A model generated the notes under the pieces. The model was not told the origin of the DNA. It searched no databases and was given only the letters and a program-made list of their open reading frames with translations. The position numbers and the translations under genes were made by a program. Below are positions 31,985 to 39,996 of a stretch of DNA of 64,000 bases, piece by piece; the stretch's first letter is position 1, and every line of letters starts with the position of its first letter. Source of the DNA: an uncultured Collinsella sp. (lineage in GTDB: Bacteria; Actinomycetota; Coriobacteriia; Coriobacteriales; Coriobacteriaceae); NCBI GenBank assembly GCA_902491395.1, contig CABUHO010000012.1:1-64000 (forward strand). Direction: 5' to 3'.

Positions 31985-32016
31985 AAGAAGTGGGGTTTCG
32001 GCCCCGCTTCTTTTTT
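31985..32016 (+). terminator. Early intrinsic terminator (attenuator candidate) in the rimP-nusA leader
   Basis: AAGAAGTGGGG (31985-31995) pairs with CCCCGCTTCTT (32002-32012, one G-U) around a 6-base loop, followed by six T residues. It lies about 20 bases after the predicted transcription start and 21 bases before the rimP ATG, so transcripts must read through it to express the operon. Confidence 0.8.
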
Positions 32017-32036
32017 GTATGGATGGAGGTGCCGCA

Positions 32037-32531
32037 ATGGTCAAGACCAAGACCGAGCAGGCGATCATCGACGCGCTCGAGGCCGTCGCCCCCCAGCACG
32101 ATGTCGACATCGTCGACGTCGAGCTCGTGGGTGCCACCAAGGCCCCCTGCGTGCGCGTGCGTATCGAGGGTGCCGAGGGTCAGAGCCTGTCGCTCAATGA
32201 CGTCACGGCCAACACCAAGTGGGTCGGCGATGTGATTGAGGAGCTCGACCCCATCTCTTCGAGCTATACGCTCGAGGTGTCGAGCCCGGGTATGGCGCGC
32301 CCGCTGCGCCGCCCGAGTGACTTTGCCCGCTTTGTGGGCGAAAACTGCGAGCTCACCTCCACCGCCACCGAGGGCCGTCGCAAGTACGCCGGCAAGATTG
32401 CCGCCGCCACCGAGACGAACGTGACCCTCGAGCTCGAGGACGGCGAGTCCGTTACCCTCGATTTTTCTGATGTTAAAAAGTGCAAGTTGAAGCCCACCTA
32501 CGACTTCAAGCCCGCGAAGGAAGGAAAGTAA
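32037..32531 (+). CDS. rimP: Ribosome maturation factor RimP
   Basis: The 164-residue protein helps assemble the 30S subunit. The N-terminal domain contains DVELVGATKAPCVRVRIE and the SSSYTLEVSSPGMARPLRRPSDF motif (about residues 80-101), the RimP signature; a C-terminal SH3-like barrel follows with LELEDGESVTLDF. The ATG at 32037 is preceded by GGAGGT. It is the first gene of the operon and its stop touches the nusA start, as in many bacteria. Length is normal for the family. The leader carries an intrinsic terminator. Confidence 0.95.
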   Translation: MVKTKTEQAIIDALEAVAPQHDVDIVDVELVGATKAPCVRVRIEGAEGQSLSLNDVTANTKWVGDVIEELDPISSSYTLEVSSPGMARPLRRPSDFARFVGENCELTSTATEGRRKYAGKIAAATETNVTLELEDGESVTLDFSDVKKCKLKPTYDFKPAKEGK

Positions 32532-32532
32532 G

Positions 32533-33780
32533 ATGGCAGCATCCGACATGATGTCCGCCCTGATGGAGCTTTGCCAGGAGAAGCACATCGACCAGCTCTA
32601 CCTGATCGACCGCCTGGAGCAGTCGCTCGCCAAGAGCTATGCCGAGATCCTGCATCTTGAGTGGGGCGCCAAGGTGACCATCGACCGCACCACCGGCAAG
32701 ATCTACGTCTACCGCCTGGAGCCGATCGACGATTCCATGGACGAGGAGGGCAACTTCACCGAGTTCGAGGAGATCGACGTCACCCCCAAGAACACGAGCC
32801 GTATCGCTGCCCAGCACGCCAAGGCCGAGATCAACGCCATCGTGCGTAACTCCGCTCGCGAGCAGATCTACGAGGAGTTCTCCGGCCGCATCGGTGACCT
32901 CATCAGCGGTACCGTGCTGCAGTCCACGCCCGACTTCACGATCGTCAAGATTCGCGAAGGCGTCGAGGCCGAGCTGCCGCACTTCGATCAGCGTCGTTAC
33001 GAGAACGAGCGCAACGAGCGTCCGATGGGCGAGCGCTACCTGCACAATCAGCACATCAAGGCCGTGATCATCGACGTTCGCGACCCCAACTCCAACCTGC
33101 AGCCGGTTCGTGGCGAGCACAGCCGTCCGCCGATTGTCATCTCCCGTACCCACCCCGAGCTCATGCGTCGTCTGTTTGAGCAGGAGGTGCCCGAGATCTA
33201 TGAGGGCACCGTCCAGATCAAGTCGATCGCCCGCGAGCCCGGTCAGCGCTCCAAGGTCGCCGTCCATTCGCTCGACGATCGTCTGGATCCCGTGGGTGCC
33301 TGCGTCGGCCCCAAGGGCAGCCGTGTTCGCGCTGTCGTGGGCGAGCTCCGTGGCGAGCGCGTCGACGTCATCCTGTGGGATGCCGATCCTGCCGTCTACG
33401 TCGCCAACGCCCTGTCGCCCGCTAAGGTCACCCGCGTCCTCATTGACGAGGAGAAGGCCTACGCCGGCGTCATCGTGCCCGACGACCAGCTGTCCCTCGC
33501 CATCGGCAAGGAAGGCCAGAACGCCCGCCTCGCTGCGCGCCTGACCGGCTGGCACATCGACATCAAGTCCGAGACGCTTGCCGCCGATATCCTCAAGAAC
33601 GTTCCCGTTCACGAGGAGCCCACCGCCGACCTGATCGGTGACGAGGAGGACGAGGACGTCCGCCGCTGCGAGTACGTGTCCGAGGACGGCGTCCAGTGCC
33701 GCAACCAGGCCCGTCCCGGCTCCCGTTTCTGCGGTGTCCACGACACCGACGCCTTCGATGATGCGGAGGACCTGATCTAG
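32533..33780 (+). CDS. nusA: Transcription factor NusA with C-terminal Cys3His zinc-finger-like tail
   Basis: The 415-residue protein binds RNA polymerase and RNA and adjusts pausing and termination. An N-terminal polymerase-binding domain (1-135) is followed by an S1 domain (GRIGDLISGTVLQ, about 117-195) and two KH domains (about 230-365), with GACVGPKGSRVRAVVGEL as the KH signature. The C-terminus is unusual: CEYVSEDGVQC...CGVH (about 378-402) forms a Cys-x9-Cys-x10-Cys-x2-His pattern, probably a small zinc finger. The usual ylxR and L7Ae-type genes between nusA and infB are missing; only 91 bases lie between. AAGGAAAG precedes the ATG, right after rimP. Confidence 0.95.
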   Translation: MAASDMMSALMELCQEKHIDQLYLIDRLEQSLAKSYAEILHLEWGAKVTIDRTTGKIYVYRLEPIDDSMDEEGNFTEFEEIDVTPKNTSRIAAQHAKAEINAIVRNSAREQIYEEFSGRIGDLISGTVLQSTPDFTIVKIREGVEAELPHFDQRRYENERNERPMGERYLHNQHIKAVIIDVRDPNSNLQPVRGEHSRPPIVISRTHPELMRRLFEQEVPEIYEGTVQIKSIAREPGQRSKVAVHSLDDRLDPVGACVGPKGSRVRAVVGELRGERVDVILWDADPAVYVANALSPAKVTRVLIDEEKAYAGVIVPDDQLSLAIGKEGQNARLAARLTGWHIDIKSETLAADILKNVPVHEEPTADLIGDEEDEDVRRCEYVSEDGVQCRNQARPGSRFCGVHDTDAFDDAEDLI

Positions 33781-33871
33781 CGCGCGATCGCGCCGGGTGG
33801 GTCCCGGCGCATCTCCCACGCTCGTTCAGTCTCTAGGCACCCAAGGTGCCAGAAAGGGTAGGTGAAGTCAT

Positions 33872-36586
33872 ATGGCAAAAGTCCGTGTGTCCACCCTGGC
33901 CAAAGAGTTCGGCATGACCTCCAAGGAACTGATGGGTCATCTCGCCGATATGAAGATTCCCGCTAAGTCCGCTTCCTCCACCTTGGAGGATGCCTATGTC
34001 GCCATGGTCCGCAAGCAGCTCGCCTCGGTGATCGAGGCCCGTGCTCAGGAAGTCGAGGCCGCCAAGCAGGCCGAGGAGCAGGCAGCTGCCGCCGAGGAGG
34101 CCGCTCGCGCCGCCGAGGCCGAGCGCGAGCGCATTGCCGCCGAGAAGGCACGCGAGGAGGAGCGCCGCCAGTTTGCCGCAGCCCAGGCTGCCGAGGAGGC
34201 TGCCCGCGCGGAGGCCGAGGCCAAGAAGAAGGCTGAGCAGGAGCGCCTTGCTCGCGAGAAGGAGGAGGCTGCCCGCGAGGCCCAGCGCCGCGCCGTTCCC
34301 GCTTCCGACTCCGGTTCGCGCTTCCGTTCGCTGCTCGACCAGATCGCCGCACAGGAGACCGTGCTCAAGGAGAAGAAGGACGCCGAGGACAAGGCCAAGG
34401 CCGAGCGCGCCGCTGAGCGCGGTAACCGTCGTGGCGGCAACAACGACCGCCGCGGTGGCCGTCGTAACGATCGTAACGCCTCAGACAACAACTCCGAGCG
34501 CAACGCCTCCGAGAGCCGTCCGCACAGCCATCGCACCAACGCCAGCAACAACGTCGCTGCCGGCATGGACTTCCCCAACCCCGACAAGCAGGGCAAGGGC
34601 AAGAAGCGCAAGGGCGGTCACAACAACGAAGAGGACCACTATAGCCGCATGGCTCGCGAGGCCGAGGAGTATAGCCGCGAGAAGGTGCTCGAGGAGGCTC
34701 GTGCTGCCGTCGAGGAGGCCTCTCGCGAGTCCACCGGTCGCCGCAAGAAGCGCAAGGAGAAGCGCGAGCGCGAGGCTGCCAAGGCTCAGGAGGAGCGCAA
34801 GATAGAGGAGGCGCTGGCCCAGGGCGTGAACCCCGAGGAGCTCGACGCCATCAAGGTTTCCCAGGGCGTTACCGTCCAGGAGCTTGCCGAGGCCCTCGAC
34901 GTTCCGGCCAACGACATCATCAAGCGCCTGTTCCTGCTGGGCACGCCGCTCACCATGACACAGTCCATGTCTGACGACCTCGTCGAGCTCGTTGCCGACG
35001 ACCTGGGCCGTCAGATCAAGATCATTACCCCCGAGGAGGAGAACACCTTCTCGTTCTACGACGATCCCGCCGACCTTAAGCCGCGCGCACCGGTCGTCAC
35101 CGTCATGGGCCACGTCGACCACGGCAAGACGTCGCTGCTCGACGCCATCCGTCACACCGGTGTCGCTGCCGGCGAGGCGGGCGGCATTACCCAGGCAATC
35201 GGCGCTTCGCAGGTTATGATCAATGACCGCAAGATCACCTTCATCGATACCCCGGGTCACGCCACCTTTACGGCCATGCGTGCCCGTGGTGCCAAGGTGA
35301 CCGATATCGTCATTCTAATCGTGGCTGCCGACGACGGCGTCATGCCCCAGACCGTCGAGTCGATCAACCACGCTAAGGCCGCCGGCGTACCCATCGTCGT
35401 CGCCGTCAACAAGATCGATAAGCCCGGCGCCAACCCCGACCGCGTGCGCCAGGAGCTCACCGAGTACGGTGTCATCCCCGAGGAGTGGGGCGGACAGAAC
35501 ATGTTCGTCAACATCTCGGCGAAGCAGAAGATTGGTATCGACGACCTTCTGGAGACCGTGCTGCTCCAGGCAGATGTGCTCGAGCTCAAGGCCAACCCGG
35601 ACACCTTTGCCTCCGGCAACGTCCTCGAGGCCAAGCTCGACAAGGGCCGCGGCTCGGTCGCTACCGTGCTCGTGACCCGCGGTACCCTGCACGTGGGCGA
35701 TACGCTGGTCGCCGGCCTTACCTACGGCCGCGTCCGCGCCATGCTTGACCCCAAGGGTCGCGCCGTCACCGAGGCCGGTCCCTCCGACGCCGTCGAGATT
35801 TTGGGCCTGCAGTCCGTGCCCAACGCCGGTGACGAGTTCCGCGTGTTCGAGGACGAGCGCGAGGCACGTGCGCTGGCCGACGAGCGTTCGCTCAAGGCCC
35901 GTATCGAGGAGCAGAGCCGCGTCAAGCACGTCACGCTCGAGAACCTCTTCGAGACCATCGCCGACGCCGAGGTCAAGGAGCTCAACCTGATCATCAAGGC
36001 CGACGTCCAGGGTTCCATCGAGGCCCTTCAGGACTCGCTCGACAAGATGGATCAGTCCGAGGTGCGTATCAACACGATCCACTCCGCCGTTGGTGCCATC
36101 AACGAGACCGACGTCGTCCTGGCCGACGCCTCCAACGCCATCATCATCGGCTTTGGCGTCCGTCCCGACGGTAAGGCCCGCTCCGCCGCCGAGCGCGAGG
36201 GCGTCGAGATCCGTTGCTACGACGTCATCTACAAGTGCCTCGAGGAGCTCGACGCTGCCCGTATCGGCATGCTCAAGCCCACCGAGGTCGAGGTCTCCAC
36301 GGGTACCGCGACCGTCCTGGACACCTTCAAGGTGCCCAAAGTCGGTATCGCCGCCGGTGTCCGCGTCGAAGAGGGCGAGATCGCCGCGACCGATTCCGTG
36401 CGTCTGGTGCGCGACGGCATCGTGGTCTTCAACGGCAAGATCGCCTCGATGCGCCACTACAAGGACGAGGCCAAGAGCCTCAAGAGCGGTTCCGAGGGCG
36501 GCATTGGCCTGGAGAACTTCCAGGACATCAAGCCCGGCGACCAGATCGAGGGTTACCGCATCGACCAGGTTGCCCGTACCGAGTAG
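33872..36586 (+). CDS. infB: Translation initiation factor IF-2
   Basis: The 904-residue GTPase brings initiator tRNA to the 30S subunit. A short N-terminal helical domain (VRVSTLAKEFGMTSKELM) precedes a very long Lys/Glu/Ala-rich coiled and disordered region to about residue 310. The G domain shows G1 GHVDHGKT (about 413-420), G2 GGITQAIGA, G3 DTPGHATF and G4 NKID. The C-terminal domains II-IV follow normally. The 91-base gap from nusA has no other gene. Length falls in the upper normal range for Actinobacteria. It is in the middle of the operon. Confidence 0.97.
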   Translation: MAKVRVSTLAKEFGMTSKELMGHLADMKIPAKSASSTLEDAYVAMVRKQLASVIEARAQEVEAAKQAEEQAAAAEEAARAAEAERERIAAEKAREEERRQFAAAQAAEEAARAEAEAKKKAEQERLAREKEEAAREAQRRAVPASDSGSRFRSLLDQIAAQETVLKEKKDAEDKAKAERAAERGNRRGGNNDRRGGRRNDRNASDNNSERNASESRPHSHRTNASNNVAAGMDFPNPDKQGKGKKRKGGHNNEEDHYSRMAREAEEYSREKVLEEARAAVEEASRESTGRRKKRKEKREREAAKAQEERKIEEALAQGVNPEELDAIKVSQGVTVQELAEALDVPANDIIKRLFLLGTPLTMTQSMSDDLVELVADDLGRQIKIITPEEENTFSFYDDPADLKPRAPVVTVMGHVDHGKTSLLDAIRHTGVAAGEAGGITQAIGASQVMINDRKITFIDTPGHATFTAMRARGAKVTDIVILIVAADDGVMPQTVESINHAKAAGVPIVVAVNKIDKPGANPDRVRQELTEYGVIPEEWGGQNMFVNISAKQKIGIDDLLETVLLQADVLELKANPDTFASGNVLEAKLDKGRGSVATVLVTRGTLHVGDTLVAGLTYGRVRAMLDPKGRAVTEAGPSDAVEILGLQSVPNAGDEFRVFEDEREARALADERSLKARIEEQSRVKHVTLENLFETIADAEVKELNLIIKADVQGSIEALQDSLDKMDQSEVRINTIHSAVGAINETDVVLADASNAIIIGFGVRPDGKARSAAEREGVEIRCYDVIYKCLEELDAARIGMLKPTEVEVSTGTATVLDTFKVPKVGIAAGVRVEEGEIAATDSVRLVRDGIVVFNGKIASMRHYKDEAKSLKSGSEGGIGLENFQDIKPGDQIEGYRIDQVARTE

Positions 36587-36597
36587 GGGGTAGCGCT

Positions 36598-37008
36598 ATG
36601 AAGCAAACGCAGGCAACCCGCCGTCTGGGCGAGCAGCTTCGCGAGAAGCTTGGTTATATCCTGCTCTTTGAGGTTTCCGATCCGCGTCTCGACCTGGTTA
36701 CTTTGACCGCGGTCGAGGTCGCGGTGGACCGTTCGTTCGCGCGTGTGTTCGTGTCGTGCGATGCGAGCCGCTACGACGAGGTCATGGAGGCGCTCGCAAG
36801 CGCCAAGGGCCGTATTCGCAGCCTGTTGGCTCGCTCGCTCGATTGGCGTGTCACGCCCGAGCTCGATTTTCGCATCGATCGTTCGACCGATGAGGCCGAG
36901 CGTATCACGCGTGCGCTGGAAAACGTTCCCGCCACGCTTGCGATCGAAAAGGACGAGGACGGCTATCCGATAGCGGATGCCGCCCAGGAGGCAGCTTTAG
37001 ATGACTAA
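36598..37008 (+). CDS. rbfA: 30S ribosome-binding factor RbfA
   Basis: The 136-residue protein matures the 5' end region of 16S rRNA during 30S assembly. The KH-like fold is recognised by LGEQLREKLGYILLFEVSDPRL style N-terminal helices and VDRSFARVFVSC near residue 43-54, followed by the RIRSLLARSLDWRVTPELDF motif. The ATG at 36598 follows GGGGGTAGC, 11 bases after infB. It overlaps the next gene's ATG by eight bases. An acidic tail of about 20 residues ends the protein. Confidence 0.93.
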   Translation: MKQTQATRRLGEQLREKLGYILLFEVSDPRLDLVTLTAVEVAVDRSFARVFVSCDASRYDEVMEALASAKGRIRSLLARSLDWRVTPELDFRIDRSTDEAERITRALENVPATLAIEKDEDGYPIADAAQEAALDD

Positions 37009-38044
37009 TTCCGCCGACCTCGCCTCGTGCGAGTCTGCAGATATTCAACGACGCATCCTCGAGCTTATCGAGGGTGCGTCCTCCATTGCGATTTCGGGAC
37101 ACACTTCTCCCGATGGCGACGCCCTGGGCTCCGTGCTGGGTTTGGGCCTCTCGCTTATGAAGTTTTTCCCTAATAAGGACATTGCGCTGCTGCTGGCAGA
37201 CGATGACCCGGTTCCGCGCATCTACCGCTTTATGGAGGGTGCCGATCGCCTAGTGCCGGCATCTGCGTACACCGGTAATCCAGACCTGTTCATCTCGGTG
37301 GACGTACCGGTCGTCGAGCGTCTCAATAATTCCGCCGAGGTGCTTCGTCGCTCCAAGCATGTGGTGTGCTTCGATCACCATCCGGCGCGCGAGGAGTTTG
37401 CCGAGCTCAGCCTGAGGCGCGTCGAAGCTGCAGCCTGCGCCATGATCATCGACCGCTTCTTGGACAATTGCGGCATTGTCGCACGTGACGGCGTTGCGAC
37501 CTGCCTGCTGTGCGGCCTGGTTACCGATACCGGCCGTTTTCAGTACCAAAACGCCGATGCCGCCGCGTTCCATGCAGCCTCGCGTCTGGTTGCCCACGGT
37601 GCCGATCCGGCGCGTGTGGCGCTCGAGGTCTACCAGAGCATGCGCGTTGAGTTTTTGCACCTCAAGTCCATCGTTATGGGCCGCATCAAGACGGTGGCCC
37701 ACGGGCGCGTCGCGTATAGTTACGCGTACCAGAGTGACCTTGAGGCTTGCGGTGTCACCTCGGATGAGTGCGACGGCCTAGTTGACGTGGTGCGCTCGGT
37801 GATGGGCGTCGAGGTCTGCCTGTTCCTGAAGGGCATTGAAGGCGATACCAAGGTGCGCGGCAACCTGCGCTCCAAGGGCGACCTCAACGTGTCCGAGATC
37901 GCTGCTGCCTTTGGCGGAGGCGGACATCCCGCTGCCGCCGGTTTCTCCAACAACGGAACGATTCTCGAGACGCTCACCGTGGCACTTCCCATGCTGGCCG
38001 AGCTGGTAGGGGAGGATCCCGCTTCGGTGACCGTCGAGCTTTAA
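37001..38044 (+). CDS. nrnA: DHH/DHHA1 phosphoesterase NrnA (nanoRNase/pAp phosphatase)
   Basis: The 347-residue enzyme degrades short oligonucleotides and 3'-phosphoadenosine 5'-phosphate in Gram-positive bacteria. Metal-binding motifs are visible: SGHTSPDGDALGS near residue 28-40, DVPVVER around 101-107, the DHH triad in CFDHHPAR (about 122-129), and the C-terminal GGGGHPAAAG (DHHA1) around 306-315. CAGGAGG precedes the ATG inside the rbfA end, so translation is coupled. The position between rbfA and truB is the standard one. Confidence 0.92.
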   Translation: MTNSADLASCESADIQRRILELIEGASSIAISGHTSPDGDALGSVLGLGLSLMKFFPNKDIALLLADDDPVPRIYRFMEGADRLVPASAYTGNPDLFISVDVPVVERLNNSAEVLRRSKHVVCFDHHPAREEFAELSLRRVEAAACAMIIDRFLDNCGIVARDGVATCLLCGLVTDTGRFQYQNADAAAFHAASRLVAHGADPARVALEVYQSMRVEFLHLKSIVMGRIKTVAHGRVAYSYAYQSDLEACGVTSDECDGLVDVVRSVMGVEVCLFLKGIEGDTKVRGNLRSKGDLNVSEIAAAFGGGGHPAAAGFSNNGTILETLTVALPMLAELVGEDPASVTVEL

Positions 38045-38059
38045 CTTTTTGGATGGTAC

Positions 38060-38992
38060 ATGGCTCGTCGTACGCCTTCTCAACTGAATATGCTGCTCGC
38101 CGTCGATAAGCCGGTGGGCTGCACGTCCCACGATGTGGTTTCGCAATGCCGGCGCGCCCTCCATGAGCGGCGCGTCGGCCATGCCGGCACGCTCGACCCC
38201 ATGGCATCGGGTGTCATGGTGGTGGGTGTGGGCCAGGCCACCCGTCTGCTGGGCATGCTCACGCTCGATACCAAAAGCTATGTCGCCGACATCTCGTTTG
38301 GCGCCGAGACCAATACCGATGATGCGGAGGGCGAGGCGCTCCGCACGGTGGCTGTTGCCAACGAGCTCCGCGATCCTGCCTATGCCCGTGAGCGCCTGGC
38401 CGCTATGCTGGGTCCGCAGATGCAGGTGCCGCCGGCGTTTTCGGCTATCTCGGTCAATGGCGTTCGCGCCTACAAGTCTGCTCGCGAGGGCAATGCGGTG
38501 GACCTACCTCCGCGCCCCGTCGAGGTCTATGCCGCCGACCTGATCGCCGTGGGCGGCGAAGGTGATACGTGTGTGTGGACCGTGGCGTTCTCGGTGAGCA
38601 AGGGCACCTATATCCGTGCGCTTGCTCGCGACTTGGGCCGTGCCTGCGAGAGCGCCGCGCACATTTCCGCGCTGCGCCGCACGACCTCCGGTGTTGTTTC
38701 CATTGGCGCCTGTCATGCGGTCGAGGAGCTTTCTCCCGAGTCCGCGCCTGGCTTTGCCCTGGATCCCATTGCGGCCCTGGGCGCCACGCGTGTTGACTTG
38801 CCGGGCAATCTTGCCGACGATCTGCTCTGCGGCCGACGCATTCCCGTTGAGCGTGCGCTTGCCGATTTCGATACCTCGAAGTCGCCTTTTGCGTTGGTGC
38901 TCGATGGGGGACTCAAGGCGCTCGCCCGCATTGAGAGTGGCCGCTTTGTCATGGAGCACGTGTTTCCGCAGGTAATCGGCGGTGTTCGATGA
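38060..38992 (+). CDS. truB: tRNA pseudouridine(55) synthase TruB
   Basis: The 310-residue enzyme makes pseudouridine 55 in the T-loop of tRNAs. The signature VGHAGTLDPMASGVMVVGVG (about residues 38-57) carries the catalytic Asp46. TKSYVADISFG and KGTYIRALARDLG are further family motifs. A C-terminal PUA-like region follows. The ATG at 38060 lies 15 bases after the nrnA stop with weak GGATGG. The stop overlaps ribF. Length is normal. Confidence 0.95.
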   Translation: MARRTPSQLNMLLAVDKPVGCTSHDVVSQCRRALHERRVGHAGTLDPMASGVMVVGVGQATRLLGMLTLDTKSYVADISFGAETNTDDAEGEALRTVAVANELRDPAYARERLAAMLGPQMQVPPAFSAISVNGVRAYKSAREGNAVDLPPRPVEVYAADLIAVGGEGDTCVWTVAFSVSKGTYIRALARDLGRACESAAHISALRRTTSGVVSIGACHAVEELSPESAPGFALDPIAALGATRVDLPGNLADDLLCGRRIPVERALADFDTSKSPFALVLDGGLKALARIESGRFVMEHVFPQVIGGVR

Positions 38993-39996
38993 TGTTGTCC
39001 GCTCGCGAGCTCGCGCGTATCTTTTTCGCGGGCGAGTCGGACGAGGCTCGCATCGTTACTGCCGATGCGTTTGATGAGTGCGAGCACTTGGGTGCCGCAT
39101 CGATTGCCATCGGCGTGTTCGATGGTGTGCACCGTGGACACCAGGAACTCATCGAAGCGCTTGTCCGTGATGCCCGTGCCCATGGCTGCAAGGCGGTCGT
39201 GGTCACTTTCGATCCCGACCCGGACGTTGTGGTGAGCCCTTCGCCCGCTCAAAAATTGATGACGACGGCCGACCGTCTACATGCCTTGGCTCAGACCGGG
39301 GTCGATGCGGTGGTGGCCGTTCCCTTTACGCCTGAGGTTGCGGCACTCGACCATGTCGGTTTTCTCGCACTGCTGTCACGCGTGGTCGACATTCGTTCGA
39401 TTCGCGTTGGCAGCGACTTTAGGCTGGGTCGCGGCGGTGCTTCTGGTGTTGCCGAGATGCGCGCCTGGGGTTCCGAGCACGGCGTTGACGTGTATGGTCA
39501 CGACCTGCTTTGCGAGGGCGGTGAGGCCATTTGCGCCACCCGCATTCGTCATGAGCTGGGACAGGGCCATGTGGAGCTTGCTGCTGAGTTGCTCGGCCGC
39601 CCGTATATGCTGCGTGGCGGTGTTGTTCGCGGCCGTCATGAGGGTTCTGGCATGGGCTTTCCCACGGCAAACCTTCAGGTTCCCGACGGCATTCAGGTGC
39701 CTGCCGATGGCGTGTATGAGGGTCTGGTGCTGGTCGATGACACTGCGTGGCCTGCTGCCGTTAATGTCGGCCTGCCGCCGACGTACGCCGATGATGCCGC
39801 TTCATCGCATCTCGAGGCTAACTTAATTGGTTATACGGGCGACCTGTACGGCGCTTCCGTTTCGCTGGCGTTTACGCGCTGGCTGCGTCCCTCGCGTGTG
39901 TTCGAATCGCTGGATGAGTTGATTGCGACCGTCGAGGGGAATATCGAGGACATTCGTCATAACTTGGGTGAGCAGGGGGTGAGCATCCGTGATTAG
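38989..39996 (+). CDS. ribF: Bifunctional riboflavin kinase / FAD synthetase
   Basis: The 335-residue enzyme makes FMN and FAD from riboflavin. The N-terminal adenylyltransferase half has GVFDGVHRGHQ (about residues 42-52, HxGH motif) and KAVVVTFDPDP. The C-terminal kinase half shows GRPYMLRGGVVRG, GFPTANLQVPDG and a NVG(L)PPTY stretch. ATG 38989 overlaps the truB stop; a second ATG follows directly. Its end overlaps dnaG by eight bases. The truB-ribF pairing is widespread. Confidence 0.95.
   Translation: MMLSARELARIFFAGESDEARIVTADAFDECEHLGAASIAIGVFDGVHRGHQELIEALVRDARAHGCKAVVVTFDPDPDVVVSPSPAQKLMTTADRLHALAQTGVDAVVAVPFTPEVAALDHVGFLALLSRVVDIRSIRVGSDFRLGRGGASGVAEMRAWGSEHGVDVYGHDLLCEGGEAICATRIRHELGQGHVELAAELLGRPYMLRGGVVRGRHEGSGMGFPTANLQVPDGIQVPADGVYEGLVLVDDTAWPAAVNVGLPPTYADDAASSHLEANLIGYTGDLYGASVSLAFTRWLRPSRVFESLDELIATVEGNIEDIRHNLGEQGVSIRD

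Noticed and set aside
31782..32036. Longer N-terminus for RimP starting at 31782
   Set aside because: The extension crosses the predicted promoter and terminator and has no ribosome site; ATG 32037 has GGAGGT.
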